Notes: a model not told the origin generated them from the sequence alone. A stretch of DNA of 8,632 nucleotides from Candidatus Methanovirga basalitermitum (GCA_031284445.1 JAISZW010000251.1:1-8632); one strand, 5' to 3'; shown: positions 1-6,836, counted from the first letter of the stretch. Program-made: numbers and translations.

Positions 1-74
1 AAAATAATAATAATAATAATAAAAAAAAAATAAAAATAAAAATAATAATAATAATAAAAATAATAATAAAAGAG
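1..74. repeat. AAT/A-rich microsatellite
   Basis: The first 70 or so bases consist only of A and T, built from runs of the triplet AAT (six units, then five, then three) separated by A-tracts. Read in one + frame the tract gives an Asn/Lys-rich peptide that stops at about position 80. It may be the expanded, slipped codon repeat of a gene that enters from the left. It could equally be non-coding simple sequence. Confidence 0.8.
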
Positions 75-216
75 TAATATAAAATTTGATGATGAATTTA
101 TTGATATTGAAGTTGCTAATAATCGAATTAACCATATTAAAGGCTCTGGACTCAAAAAAACTAAAAAAATTAAAATAATTCAATCTAAAGTCACTCGAAT
201 AATTTTATATTTTTGA
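70..216 (+). pseudogene. 3' fragment of an unidentified gene
   Basis: An open + frame runs from 70 to a TGA at 214-216 and encodes about 48 residues with ordinary protein composition (for example DDEFIDIEVANNRINHIKGS, then a Lys-rich stretch). It has no start codon. The Asn-rich frame of the preceding AAT tract is different, so this looks like the end of a gene whose frame was shifted by slippage in the repeat. I do not recognise the family. It is short and in AT-rich DNA, so chance is possible. Confidence 0.3.
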
Positions 217-278
217 TTAAAAATTATATCAAGATAATAATATAGTAATTTAGCCCCCTATTTTTTCAGGAAAATTAG

Positions 279-1055
279 AAACCTTTAACGTCTCATTCTA
301 CTTATCTTCCACATTGTTCAGTCTTCCATCGTAAAAACACAAATGGCAAATTAATTTTGTTAGGGCAAGTATTTAATCTTAAATATCTTAGAATTCCCTG
401 ATATAAGTCCACAGTATAAAATCAACAAAATACTGGTCATTTCACAAGATTATCCAACAAACTTTTTAAAAAAAAGTTTGATCAAAAAGAATATTTAAAT
501 AAAGCAGGCAGAGACAACTCATGAGCAATTTCAAAAGTACAAATATAGATGCCAAAGGATTGACTTATGAATTATGGGATGTTATCCACAAATGTATGCA
601 ACACATCATAAAAATGAAACCATTTTAACATTCACGACTCTAAAAATAGACTTATCTAAGGAATACAATAACTATCGCGACAAAGGATACTATGGAGTAA
701 CCTTGTAAAAGCATAATAATGCACAAATGGGATCGAACATCCATGAATACAAACAACTAACAATAAAACAAAAAAAGACAAGAAAAGAATCAGTTCGTAG
801 CATACAAAAGAAACCATTTGCTGTGATAAAAAGAGTCTTAAAAGTGGTCAATGTACTTGTTAGAACACAGAAAGAACACATGTTAAAAATATAGCATCAT
901 AAATCTGCTATAACCTAAAACAACTGAAAAACATCCAAAATAATAGTTCATAGCTACCGAAAGCTATGCAAACAGTCAAAAACAAGCTAAATACATGGAC
1001 AAAAACAGGAAAAACCAGAAAGACAAACCTCAAAACAAAGATAAATAATATATAA
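279..1055 (+). pseudogene. Decayed DDE transposase, IS5-like
   Basis: Protein-like segments follow one another in changing + frames: 279-401, 400-498, 521-628, 571-894 (with in-frame stops at 571 and 706-708) and 906-1055. The best part reads DKGYYGV near 680-700, then KKPFAVIKRV and LVRTQKEHMLK at about 806-885, then CYNLKQLKNIQ at 906-938. This order (a D-K-G-Y-x-G-V segment, a basic stretch, P-[FY]-A-V-I-K-R, then an N-L-x-Q-L end) matches the C-terminal half of IS5-type transposases that I know from methanogens. The summed length, about 260 codons, also fits that family. At least four frameshifts and several stops mean it cannot be active. Terminal inverted repeats were not found. The family call rests on the C-terminal half; the part before 521 is less certain. 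Confidence 0.5.
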
Positions 1056-1555
1056 CTGCTAAAAATTAATAAAAAAGTAATAAAAAAATAAAAAAGATTA
1101 AGTTAACAGAAATCCTAAATATTAACCTAATAAAATTTATTGTATCCCACCTATTGCTAATAGTTACGATGTTTATAAATTGTTCACTTATCGTTAGCTT
1201 GTCATTCTTTCTTTAACCCTTAATTAATGTGGATACTATGTAATTAATTAGATTTTCAAAATTTTAACTCCACATTTATTGTCTTGATGAAGTTTGATGA
1301 TTCTACAAATAATTTTGTTTATGGCTCATTTGATCATTTACTTACTCTAACTCTTATTGTACCTGTTTTGAGTCCTTTAGTTTTTTTTAATGTAATTAAT
1401 GTAGCATCATCTTTACACAATAGATTAGATACTAAAATTAATTTTTTTATAAGTTAAATATATATTAAATTTTTAAATATACTTGAACATGGTGTTTTTT
1501 AAAATTAATAAAATTAAGATTTCAGCATTGAATTTAGACAAAACATGGCAAAAAT
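1056..1555. other. AT-rich spacer without a convincing gene
   Basis: This 500-base stretch lies between the transposase remnant and the TadC-like gene. It holds a 56-codon open frame (1287-1457, + strand) that starts with ATG and contains a hydrophobic run near LLTLTLIVPVLSP. The minus strand of the same interval also reads like protein (TLKKTKGLKTGTIRVRVSK) but has two internal stops. Neither matches a family I know, so this may be a gene remnant of either orientation or chance. A 33-codon frame at 1489-1587 overlaps the start of the next gene. The A/T-only run at about 1454-1469 is a possible TATA element for the TadC-like gene. The inverted repeat AATGTGGA/TCCACATT lies at about 1224-1277. 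Confidence 0.4.
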
Positions 1556-2488
1556 ATGTTAATAGAGAATTTAATAGAAGTAACTAATAAACAAATTGAG
1601 AAAAAAGTTCCTAAGAAGTATTTATCAAAATTTCAAACATATTTAGAACAGAATAGGATAGTTATAGATCCATTAACGATATTTTCCGTGAATTTGATAG
1701 CTATTTTTATCCTAATAATATTGTTATCTTTAGTATCTTTAATTTTATATGTAAATCCAATTTATTTTTTAATAACTATTATTCCACCACCATCCTTTTT
1801 AATTTTATATGTAATGTTAACATCTGAAAAAAGAAGAGAAGAGATTGAAAAATCTACACCCGACTTTTTAAGACAGGTTTCTTCAATGCTTAGAACAGGT
1901 ATGTCCTTTGAAAGTGCTCTAATTGAATTTACTAACTATGGCTCTACTTCACTACATACTGAAATTAAAAGAGCTATTTTAGAAATAAAAATGGGAAAAG
2001 ATTTTGATTCAAGTTTAATGAGCATTCCTAAAAGATTAAATTCAAAAGAGCTTAATAGAACTTTTAGGATAGTAATTGAAGGAAGGAAAAGTGGTGGTGG
2101 ACTTTCTGACATAATAGATAGTGTGGCTGAAGACCTTAGAGTGATAAATGAATTAAAAAGGGAGAGAAAATCAACTGTTATGATGTCTGTAATCTTTTTA
2201 ATTATATCTGCTGTGATAGCTACTCCATTTACCTTAGGAATGGTTGGTGTTTATACATCGTTCTTAACAAGTCTTGGTAGGGAAATTGAATTAATAAAAA
2301 CGGTCATAACTGCAGCAAAAGCATATATTATAATTCATTCCAGTTTAGTGGGATTTATAATAGGCATGATTCTATATGGTGATTTTAAGAAAGGATTAAA
2401 GTATTCAATCCCTTTAGTAATTGTATCTTATACGATATTTTATATAGTATCTACATGCGGGGAGATTTTCTTAGGAGTTCATATTTAA
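1556..2488 (+). CDS. TadC-like type II secretion F (T2SSF) membrane protein
   Basis: This is a 310-residue multi-pass membrane protein of the GspF/TadC/FlaJ class, the inner-membrane platform of archaeal type IV pilus or secretion-like machines. There are two N-terminal membrane segments (about residues 40-63 and 67-89). A cytoplasmic T2SSF domain follows (about 95-205), with the typical opening PDFLRQVSSMLRTGMSFESA and the later EGRKSGGGLSDIIDSVAEDL. Three more membrane segments lie at about 207-231, 252-275 and 282-303. In the family this protein works with a CpaF/GspE-type ATPase, usually encoded immediately upstream; none is visible here, where a transposase remnant lies instead. No strong ribosome binding site precedes the ATG at 1556. 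An earlier ATG at 1545 is out of frame and stops after five codons. The fold class is secure; the machine it serves is not. Confidence 0.85.
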   Translation: MLIENLIEVTNKQIEKKVPKKYLSKFQTYLEQNRIVIDPLTIFSVNLIAIFILIILLSLVSLILYVNPIYFLITIIPPPSFLILYVMLTSEKRREEIEKSTPDFLRQVSSMLRTGMSFESALIEFTNYGSTSLHTEIKRAILEIKMGKDFDSSLMSIPKRLNSKELNRTFRIVIEGRKSGGGLSDIIDSVAEDLRVINELKRERKSTVMMSVIFLIISAVIATPFTLGMVGVYTSFLTSLGREIELIKTVITAAKAYIIIHSSLVGFIIGMILYGDFKKGLKYSIPLVIVSYTIFYIVSTCGEIFLGVHI

Positions 2489-2890
2489 TTGTTTAGTTCT
2501 TCTTTAAGCTTAGTTAGGACCATGTTTACCCATAAATAAACACCTCAATTTTTTATGTATATATCTATAAGCATAACTACTATATAAAACTTAAGTAATA
2601 TAAAAGTACACTACCTATAAGCAATAGTGTTGATAAAAGAGTTGTGATTAAAATTCCATAAAATAAAAATATTTTTAATGAAATAGCTACTGTTTTTTTT
2701 AGTTGCTCAAATTATTATAAATCTAATAATAATTAAAATATTAATTTTAATTTGTTATATATCTAAATTTAACAATAAGTATTAAGAAAAACAATCTTTA
2801 AAGCTTCATCAAATACTATTTATAAGAAAATTGGTTGATATTTTTATTATATATTTTGCACATAGGTAATAATAATTTTGATATTCATCA
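2489..2890. other. AT-rich spacer between the TadC-like gene and the hmd promoter
   Basis: No supported gene lies here. On the minus strand a start-less frame from 2711 to a stop at 2580-2582 encodes 43 residues dominated by a hydrophobic run (ILITTLLSTLLLIGSVLLYY) after a basic N-terminus. It looks like the last membrane helix of a lost protein, but T-rich DNA often gives such frames by chance. Several A/T-only inverted repeats (about 2709-2755) are unremarkable at this base composition. Confidence 0.4.
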
Positions 2891-2894
2891 CAAC

Positions 2895-2944
2895 TTTTAT
2901 ATACTAAAAGAACAATAATTTAATTTGTATTAATTTTAATACAA
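2895..2944 (+). promoter_or_regulatory. Probable hmd promoter with operator-like palindrome
   Basis: TTTTATATA at 2895-2903 is a good archaeal TATA box. Transcription would then be expected to begin roughly 22-27 bases further on, near 2925. Exactly there (2925-2944) is a palindrome with 9-bp perfect arms, TTGTATTAA and TTAATACAA, around a 2-bp centre. A symmetrical site over the start point is a natural place for a dimeric repressor. The message would carry a leader of about 220 bases containing the miniature element at 2969-3066. The TATA box and symmetry are seen directly; the regulatory role is inferred. Confidence 0.5.
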
Positions 2945-2960
2945 AATATATATAGTAAAT

Positions 2961-3074
2961 GGTAAAGTGAGGATGTAAATTTTTGTGGAGTTTTTCTAAA
3001 ATTTTCAAGTTTATTTATAAATAAAAGTCAATTTTTCCAAATAACTCCACACTTTTTTACACCCTCGGTAAAGT
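2961..3074. mobile_element. 98-bp palindromic miniature element (MITE) with 8-bp target duplication
   Basis: The element occupies 2969-3066 and is flanked on each side by GGTAAAGT (2961-2968 and 3067-3074), an exact 8-bp direct repeat. Its ends are inverted: the left starts GAGGATGTAAA, and the right, read inward on the other strand, starts GAGGGTGTAAA. Both continue to GTGTGGAG/TTGTGGAG. The symmetry runs all the way to the middle: the two 49-base halves align without gaps at 35 of 49 positions. The central 16 bases (3010-3025) form a perfect palindrome around 3017/3018. It has no coding capacity, so it must have been moved by a transposase in trans. The 8-bp duplication and GAGGGTGT-like ends would suit an IS256-type donor, but that is a guess. 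It sits between the hmd promoter and the hmd start. Confidence 0.75.
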
Positions 3075-3134
3075 TAAGTAATAAGTATGTATTTTTTAAT
3101 AAAAATATGTACTTTATTGAATTATTATATCATT

Positions 3135-3141
3135 AAAGGAG
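3135..3141 (+). promoter_or_regulatory. Ribosome binding site of hmd
   Basis: AAAGGAG lies seven bases before the ATG at 3149. It is the strongest Shine-Dalgarno match in the window and fixes the start of hmd. It suggests efficient translation, as expected for an abundant catabolic enzyme. Confidence 0.85.
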
Positions 3142-3148
3142 ACAAAAA

Positions 3149-4183
3149 ATGAAAGTAGCGATTTTAGGTGCAGGATGTTACAGAACTCATGCTGCAAGCG
3201 GTATAACCAATTTTTCAAGAGCTGTTGAAGTTGCAGAAAAAGTAGGAAAACCTGAAATTTCCATGACACACTCTACTGTTATCATGGGAGCAGAATTAAT
3301 GGAGTTAGCAGGAATTAAAGATATTACTATTGCAGACCCTGTTTTTGATAACGAATTTGTAGTCGTGGATGACTTTGCTTATGAAGATGTAATATCTGCT
3401 CATAAAAAAGACCCTGAAACTATCATGCCAAAAATCAGAGAAAAAGTAAACGAACTTGCTAAAACAGTCCCAAAACCACCAAAAGGTGCTATTCACTTTA
3501 CTCATCCTGAAGATTTAGGTTTCAAAGTTACGAGTGATGATATTGAAGCAGTATCTGATGCAGATTGGATTATGACATGGTTCCCAAAAGGGGACATGCA
3601 AAAAGGAATCATAGAAAAGTTCTCTGATAACATTAAAGAAGGAGCTATTTTAACCCACGCATGCACAGTACCTACAACAATGTTCAAGGGTATTTTTGAA
3701 GACTTAGAAAGTGCTGATGTAAATCAAGCTCCTAAAGTAAATGTTTCATCATATCATCCAGGTGCAGTCCCTGAAATGAAAGGACAAGTATATATTGCAG
3801 ATGGTTATGCTAATCAAGATGCTGTAAATAAATTAATGGAGATTGGTAATAAAGCAAGAGGCTCTGCATTTGAATTACCTGCTGAACTTTTAGGTCCTGT
3901 TTGTGATATGTGTTCTGCTTTAACAGCTATTACTTATGCAGGTATTTTAGGATACAGAGATTCAGTGACAAAAGTTCTTGGAGCTCCTGCTGGATTTGCA
4001 CAAATGATGGCTAAAGAATCATTAGAACAAATAACTGCTCTTATGAATAGTGCTGGTATCGACAAAATGGAAGAAAGATTAAATCCAGGAGCACTACTCG
4101 GAACAGCTGACTCAATGAACTTTGGTGCAACTGGTGAAATATTACCTACAATTCTTGAAGCATTAGAAAAAAGATCTAAATAA
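3149..4183 (+). CDS. hmd: 5,10-methenyltetrahydromethanopterin hydrogenase ([Fe]-hydrogenase, Hmd)
   Basis: Hmd catalyses the reversible reduction of methenyl-H4MPT to methylene-H4MPT with H2, a cytosolic step of CO2-to-methane conversion, using a single iron in the iron-guanylylpyridinol (FeGP) cofactor. At 344 residues the protein is full length. The N-terminal Rossmann-like domain begins AILGAGCYRTHAASGITNF. His14 of this motif is the conserved catalytic base. Cys172 in HACTVPTTMF corresponds to the cysteine that binds the iron (Cys176 in studied enzymes). His203 in SSYHPGAVPE matches the conserved active-site histidine. The C-terminal helical domain for dimerisation and substrate binding includes LLGPVCDMCSALTAITYAG and GAPAGFAQMM. 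All key residues are present, so this is the active enzyme rather than an HmdII/III paralogue lacking them. hcgA follows 103 bases downstream. The long upstream leader contains a miniature element. Confidence 0.98.
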   Translation: MKVAILGAGCYRTHAASGITNFSRAVEVAEKVGKPEISMTHSTVIMGAELMELAGIKDITIADPVFDNEFVVVDDFAYEDVISAHKKDPETIMPKIREKVNELAKTVPKPPKGAIHFTHPEDLGFKVTSDDIEAVSDADWIMTWFPKGDMQKGIIEKFSDNIKEGAILTHACTVPTTMFKGIFEDLESADVNQAPKVNVSSYHPGAVPEMKGQVYIADGYANQDAVNKLMEIGNKARGSAFELPAELLGPVCDMCSALTAITYAGILGYRDSVTKVLGAPAGFAQMMAKESLEQITALMNSAGIDKMEERLNPGALLGTADSMNFGATGEILPTILEALEKRSK

Positions 4184-4210
4184 ATCTTTTTCTATTTCTT
4201 TATTTTTTTT
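4165..4210 (+). terminator. Terminator-like hairpin and T-tract after hmd
   Basis: AGAAAAAAGAT (4165-4175) can pair with ATCTTTTTCT (4184-4193), with one bulged A, around a loop that includes the stop codon. A T-rich run to 4210 ending in eight T follows. Archaeal termination needs mainly the T-tract, so most hmd transcripts probably end here. This would separate abundant hmd mRNA from low-level hcgA mRNA. Confidence 0.55.
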
Positions 4211-4216
4211 AACATA

Positions 4217-4281
4217 TTTATAAATAATATAACAAAAATAAAAATTCAATTTAGCTAAGTTATAATTTAAAATAATAGGTG
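4217..4281 (+). promoter_or_regulatory. hcgA promoter and ribosome binding site
   Basis: TTTATAAAT at 4217-4225 is a TATA box lying just after the hmd T-tract; a start near 4245-4250 would give a leader of about 40 bases. AGGTG at 4277-4281 stands five bases before the TTG at 4287 and supports that unusual start codon. Confidence 0.5.
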
Positions 4282-4286
4282 TTAAC

Positions 4287-5288
4287 TTGATAGATAGAAT
4301 ATTAGATAATGCTCATCAAGGTAAAAAACTTAATAAACCTGAAATCCTCCAACTTTTTGAAATAATAGATAAAGAGGATTTTAAAAAATTACTTAAGATA
4401 GCATCTAATATAAGAGATTCAATATCTGACGATATTAAGTTAACATCTACCATTCATCTTACCAACATTTGTAAAGTAAATCCAAAATGTAAGTACTGTG
4501 GATTTGCTTCAAATACATCAAAGGAAGGTTATTATAATGGATTTTACAAAAAACACGATGAAATCTTAAAAATAGCCGAATGTGTTGATAAAACTGAAAT
4601 CCCAAGGATTAGCTGTTCTGGAGCACATGGATACAATGGTCGTCAAGCTGTTGAGGCAGCTAAAATCGTTAAAAGTAAAACATCCTTAGAATTATTGGTG
4701 AATGTTGGAACTGACCTAACTCCATCAGCCATTAAGGAATTAGCAAAATATAATACAGATACAATATGCTGTAATCTTGAAACAATAAATGAAGAATTAT
4801 TCAATAGATTGAAACCTGGTGAACGACTTGAAGATAGAATTAAAATTTGTGAAATGGTCTGTGAAGAAGGAATTGAGCTTTCATCAGGTTTACTTATAGG
4901 TGTTGGTGAATCATACGAAGATAGAGTTGATCATCTTCTATTTCTCAAAAAATTTAAAACTCTTGGTGAAATTCCGATAATGGGATTTAATCCTTATAAA
5001 GGAACACCAATGGAATATCATCCTAAATGTTCTATTGAAGAACAAATGAAAACAATAGCTATTACAAGAATCCTTTATCCTAAGATAAGAATCACAGTTC
5101 CTACACCTACAATAGGTCCTAAAAATGTAGAATATTCCCTATTAGCTGGTGCTAATAATTTAGCAACGGTTGTTCCTCAAGATTATCCATTATCTATTAA
5201 AGGAGTGGGAAATCCTTCTTATGGAAATCTCGATGATATTTTAAATGTCGTGGCTGATTTAGGTCTTAAAATAGGTTCAAAATATTAA
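4287..5288 (+). CDS. hcgA: HcgA, radical SAM protein of FeGP cofactor biosynthesis
   Basis: This 333-residue protein belongs to the radical SAM enzymes related to biotin synthase and HydE/HydG-like proteins. The cluster motif is ICKVNPKCKYCGF, with cysteines 62, 68 and 71. This CX5CX2C spacing differs from the usual CX3CX2C and is the known hallmark of HcgA. Further family features are a GAHGYNGRQAVEAA segment near 113-126, NVGTDLTPSAIKELA near 159-173, NLETINEELFNRLKPGER near 182-199 and the SSGLLIGVGES segment near 218-228. HcgA is required for building the pyridinol part of the FeGP cofactor of Hmd, and its place directly behind hmd supports the call. The start is TTG, preceded by a good ribosome binding site. 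The gene has its own TATA box after an hmd terminator, so it is probably transcribed separately. hcgB to hcgG are not in this window. Confidence 0.93.
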   Translation: MIDRILDNAHQGKKLNKPEILQLFEIIDKEDFKKLLKIASNIRDSISDDIKLTSTIHLTNICKVNPKCKYCGFASNTSKEGYYNGFYKKHDEILKIAECVDKTEIPRISCSGAHGYNGRQAVEAAKIVKSKTSLELLVNVGTDLTPSAIKELAKYNTDTICCNLETINEELFNRLKPGERLEDRIKICEMVCEEGIELSSGLLIGVGESYEDRVDHLLFLKKFKTLGEIPIMGFNPYKGTPMEYHPKCSIEEQMKTIAITRILYPKIRITVPTPTIGPKNVEYSLLAGANNLATVVPQDYPLSIKGVGNPSYGNLDDILNVVADLGLKIGSKY

Positions 5289-5329
5289 CAAGTCTAATGT
5301 CTAATTATTTTTGAACCTCCCTGACTTGT
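5288..5329 (+). terminator. Possible terminator of hcgA
   Basis: ACAAGTC (5288-5294) and GACTTGT (5323-5329) form a 7-bp inverted repeat with a 28-base loop that contains a short T-tract. It begins at the stop codon. The loop is long and the evidence modest. Confidence 0.3.
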
Positions 5330-5354
5330 AAGATTGGATATTCTTGCTTAGATA

Positions 5355-5712
5355 CTATCCCAACGGGAATATATTAACACAAACTTGAATTTCTCCAGTA
5401 ATTTTGAACTTAATCATTTTGAGTATATTTTTAGTAGCATTAAAAATATGGTCATCTGGTACTGATTCTTGAATATTTTCTTCAGTAGCGGTATTTGGTA
5501 TGTTTTATCAAAATAAACACATTTAAAGTCATTTTCTCTCATTATTTCCATATAAAGAAAATATCAATCTTTAATCTACAATTACTGAAAATCTTCGATT
5601 TTTGATAATCAAGATACATTTTATCTTTTTCAATTATTATTGGATCAAAATCGTTAACTATATAAGGCTGTAAAGACAAACTATTTATAAATATGAGTTT
5701 AATTGTAATCAT
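5355..5712 (-). pseudogene. Decayed minus-strand gene, unidentified
   Basis: On the minus strand an ATG at 5710-5712 opens a 56-codon frame (MITIKLIFINSLSLQPYIVN..., containing NDFDPIIIEKDKMYLDYQKS) that stops at 5542-5544. A second frame starts with ATG at 5549-5551 (MEIMRENDFKCVYFDKT). It shifts near 5502 into a third that reads IPNTATEENIQESVPDDHIF and ends at 5355-5357. Joined, these make a protein of about 120 residues with normal composition, broken by two frameshifts. A minus-strand TATA-like TTTAAATAAG at about 5734-5743 would start transcription almost at the ATG. The 29-bp hairpin repeat (5581-5609) lies inside the first frame. I do not recognise the protein, and chance open frames cannot be excluded. 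Confidence 0.35.
5581..5609. repeat. 29-bp hairpin repeat, copy 1
   Basis: This 29-bp sequence begins ATTACTGAAAATC, has the centre TTC, and continues GATTTTTG. It occurs again at 8461-8489 with 28 of 29 bases identical (A here, G there, at position 25). It is nearly self-complementary: 13-base arms around a three-base loop, with one A-C mismatch and two G-U pairs in this copy. The flanks of the two copies are unrelated. Confidence 0.8.
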
Positions 5713-5723
5713 GCTTATATTTA

Positions 5724-5835
5724 TTGAGCCACACTTATTTAAAGATTTTTACTATCTTTAAACATTATTTTAAATCGAAATAAAAGATATCACAAAATTT
5801 TTACTCTATCATGTGGATTTTTTAAAGTGTCTAAT
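5724..5835 (+). repeat. Dispersed repeat of about 112 bp, copy 1 (covers PH-gene promoter and start)
   Basis: This block matches the reverse complement of 8132-8257. Shared segments in order are TTGAG, ACAC(T/C)TATTTAAAGATTTTTA, TTTAAACATTATTT(T/C)AAATCGAAA, a GATAT(C/T) segment, CACAAAATTTTT, TCTATCA and TGGATT(T/C)TTTA. Several small gaps separate them. It contains TATTTAAAG and TTTTAAAT (5768-5775), either of which could be the TATA box for the PH-domain gene. Its last bases run into that gene's possible GTG start in the same frame as an open frame in the other copy. Confidence 0.7.
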
Positions 5836-6748
5836 AAATTATTATTTAATGATGATGAAAATGTTTGAAAAAGACGATGATGATTTTATAAACGAGAATA
5901 TCCTATACAGATCCCAGCCAAACATGATCTTCTCAATTAAAAAAGCATTTATACTACTTATACTTCTATGGATTATTTTTTCATATTCTGGAACATTGAT
6001 AAAATATATTCAAAAGTTATCAGATCCTCAACAAAGTAGTGAAATAATAGTAAAAATATTGCAAACTATCCATATAAATCAAGCTGTGAGTATAGTTATT
6101 TTAGTTTCAATTTTCATCTTAATAATTTGGATAGTATGGATCTTAGTCAAATGGATTAAAACAGAATACATTCTTACAGATTCAAGAATAATTCTAAAAA
6201 GAGGAGTTATTAATTTAAGAACTGAATATGTTACATACACCCATATTCAGGATGTTAGATTTTCTCAAGGAATACTTGGTAAAATATTTTCCGTGGGGAC
6301 AATAGATATTTATAGTGGATATAGTAAAGAAAGTCTAAAATTCAAGAATATGAACACACCAAAAAAAGTTCAAAAAATCATATTTAGTGAAATAAACCAT
6401 GACTACAGTTTCAATAGAAATTATAATCCACAATATTCTAATACATATCAACAAAACCAAAATTATTACCAGCATCAACAAAGTCCTAACTATCAAAGAA
6501 ACAATATAAGATATGATGAAGATAACTTCGATTCAGCGATGAATAATGCAATGAAAGATTTGAATCGAGAAAATAATTTTAGAGGAAAATCTAAGCATCC
6601 TAAATCTTTCAATGAGACAAATAGTTATTCAAATAAAAAAGACGCACAAAATTTTAGACAAAACAAAAAGAATGCAACAAACCAAAACAATGAAGATGAC
6701 AAAAATCTTAGTATTCTTGAGAAACATTCAAAAAAATTTAGAAAATAA
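5813..6748 (+). CDS. Membrane protein with bacterial-type PH (bPH2/DUF304) domain and Asn/Gln-rich tail
   Basis: The longest frame starts with GTG at 5813 and gives 311 residues. It lacks a ribosome binding site, and ATGs at 5849-5861 (beginning MMMKMFEKDDDDF) are more likely starts, giving about 295-299 residues. After an acidic N-terminus come two membrane helices (about residues 45-65 and 90-113 of the long form). A bPH2-type domain follows (about 117-193): YILTDSRIILKRGVINLRTE, YTHIQDVRFSQGILGKIFSV and GTIDIYSG are the typical signature of the YdbS/DUF304 family. The final 115 residues (about 197-311) are low-complexity, rich in Asn, Gln, Tyr and Lys, and end in a basic segment (KHSKKFRK). 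The family is widespread at prokaryotic membranes and its function is mostly unknown. The domain call is good; no process can be assigned. Confidence 0.82.
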   Translation: MDFLKCLINYYLMMMKMFEKDDDDFINENILYRSQPNMIFSIKKAFILLILLWIIFSYSGTLIKYIQKLSDPQQSSEIIVKILQTIHINQAVSIVILVSIFILIIWIVWILVKWIKTEYILTDSRIILKRGVINLRTEYVTYTHIQDVRFSQGILGKIFSVGTIDIYSGYSKESLKFKNMNTPKKVQKIIFSEINHDYSFNRNYNPQYSNTYQQNQNYYQHQQSPNYQRNNIRYDEDNFDSAMNNAMKDLNRENNFRGKSKHPKSFNETNSYSNKKDAQNFRQNKKNATNQNNEDDKNLSILEKHSKKFRK

Positions 6749-6773
6749 TATTAACATAAATACGAAAAGAATT

Positions 6774-6818
6774 CTATGGATATAAATCTCTGATTATCCA
6801 TAGTTGTTCAAACAACTA
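6774..6818 (+). promoter_or_regulatory. Two overlapping inverted repeats at the promoter of the tRNA thiolation gene
   Basis: CTATGGATA (6774-6782) and TATCCATAG (6795-6803) are perfect 9-bp inverted arms with a 12-base spacer. The left arm and spacer include ATATAAAT (6780-6787), a TATA-box candidate. TAGTTGTT (6801-6808) and AACAACTA (6811-6818) form a second perfect palindrome with a 2-bp centre. The two share TAG at 6801-6803, so both cannot fold at once. If the TATA box is used, transcription starts inside the second palindrome, as at hmd. The first repeat could instead be the end signal of the PH-domain gene. Confidence 0.45.
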
Positions 6819-6836
6819 ATCCAACAACCATACTAT

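Noticed and set aside
690..881. 63-residue minus-strand open frame
   Set aside because: It lies antisense to the transposase-like segment on the + strand, which has recognisable motifs. The minus frame is a Phe/Cys-rich shadow.
1219..1277. Possible second, degraded copy of the hmd-leader miniature element (AATGTGGA ... TCCACATT)
   Set aside because: Only the central GTGGA/TCCAC arms agree. There are no GAGGGTGT-like ends and no flanking direct repeat.
1489..1587. Small ATG-started frame overlapping the start of the TadC-like gene
   Set aside because: It is only 32 codons with no ribosome binding site and no recognisable sequence, in very AT-rich DNA.
2580..2711. Minus-strand 43-codon hydrophobic frame
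   Set aside because: It has no start codon, and T-rich DNA produces hydrophobic frames by chance. It is noted in the spacer description but not called as a gene.
3305..3687. Two minus-strand open frames inside hmd
   Set aside because: They are antisense to a fully conserved hmd coding region and have no family resemblance or start signals.
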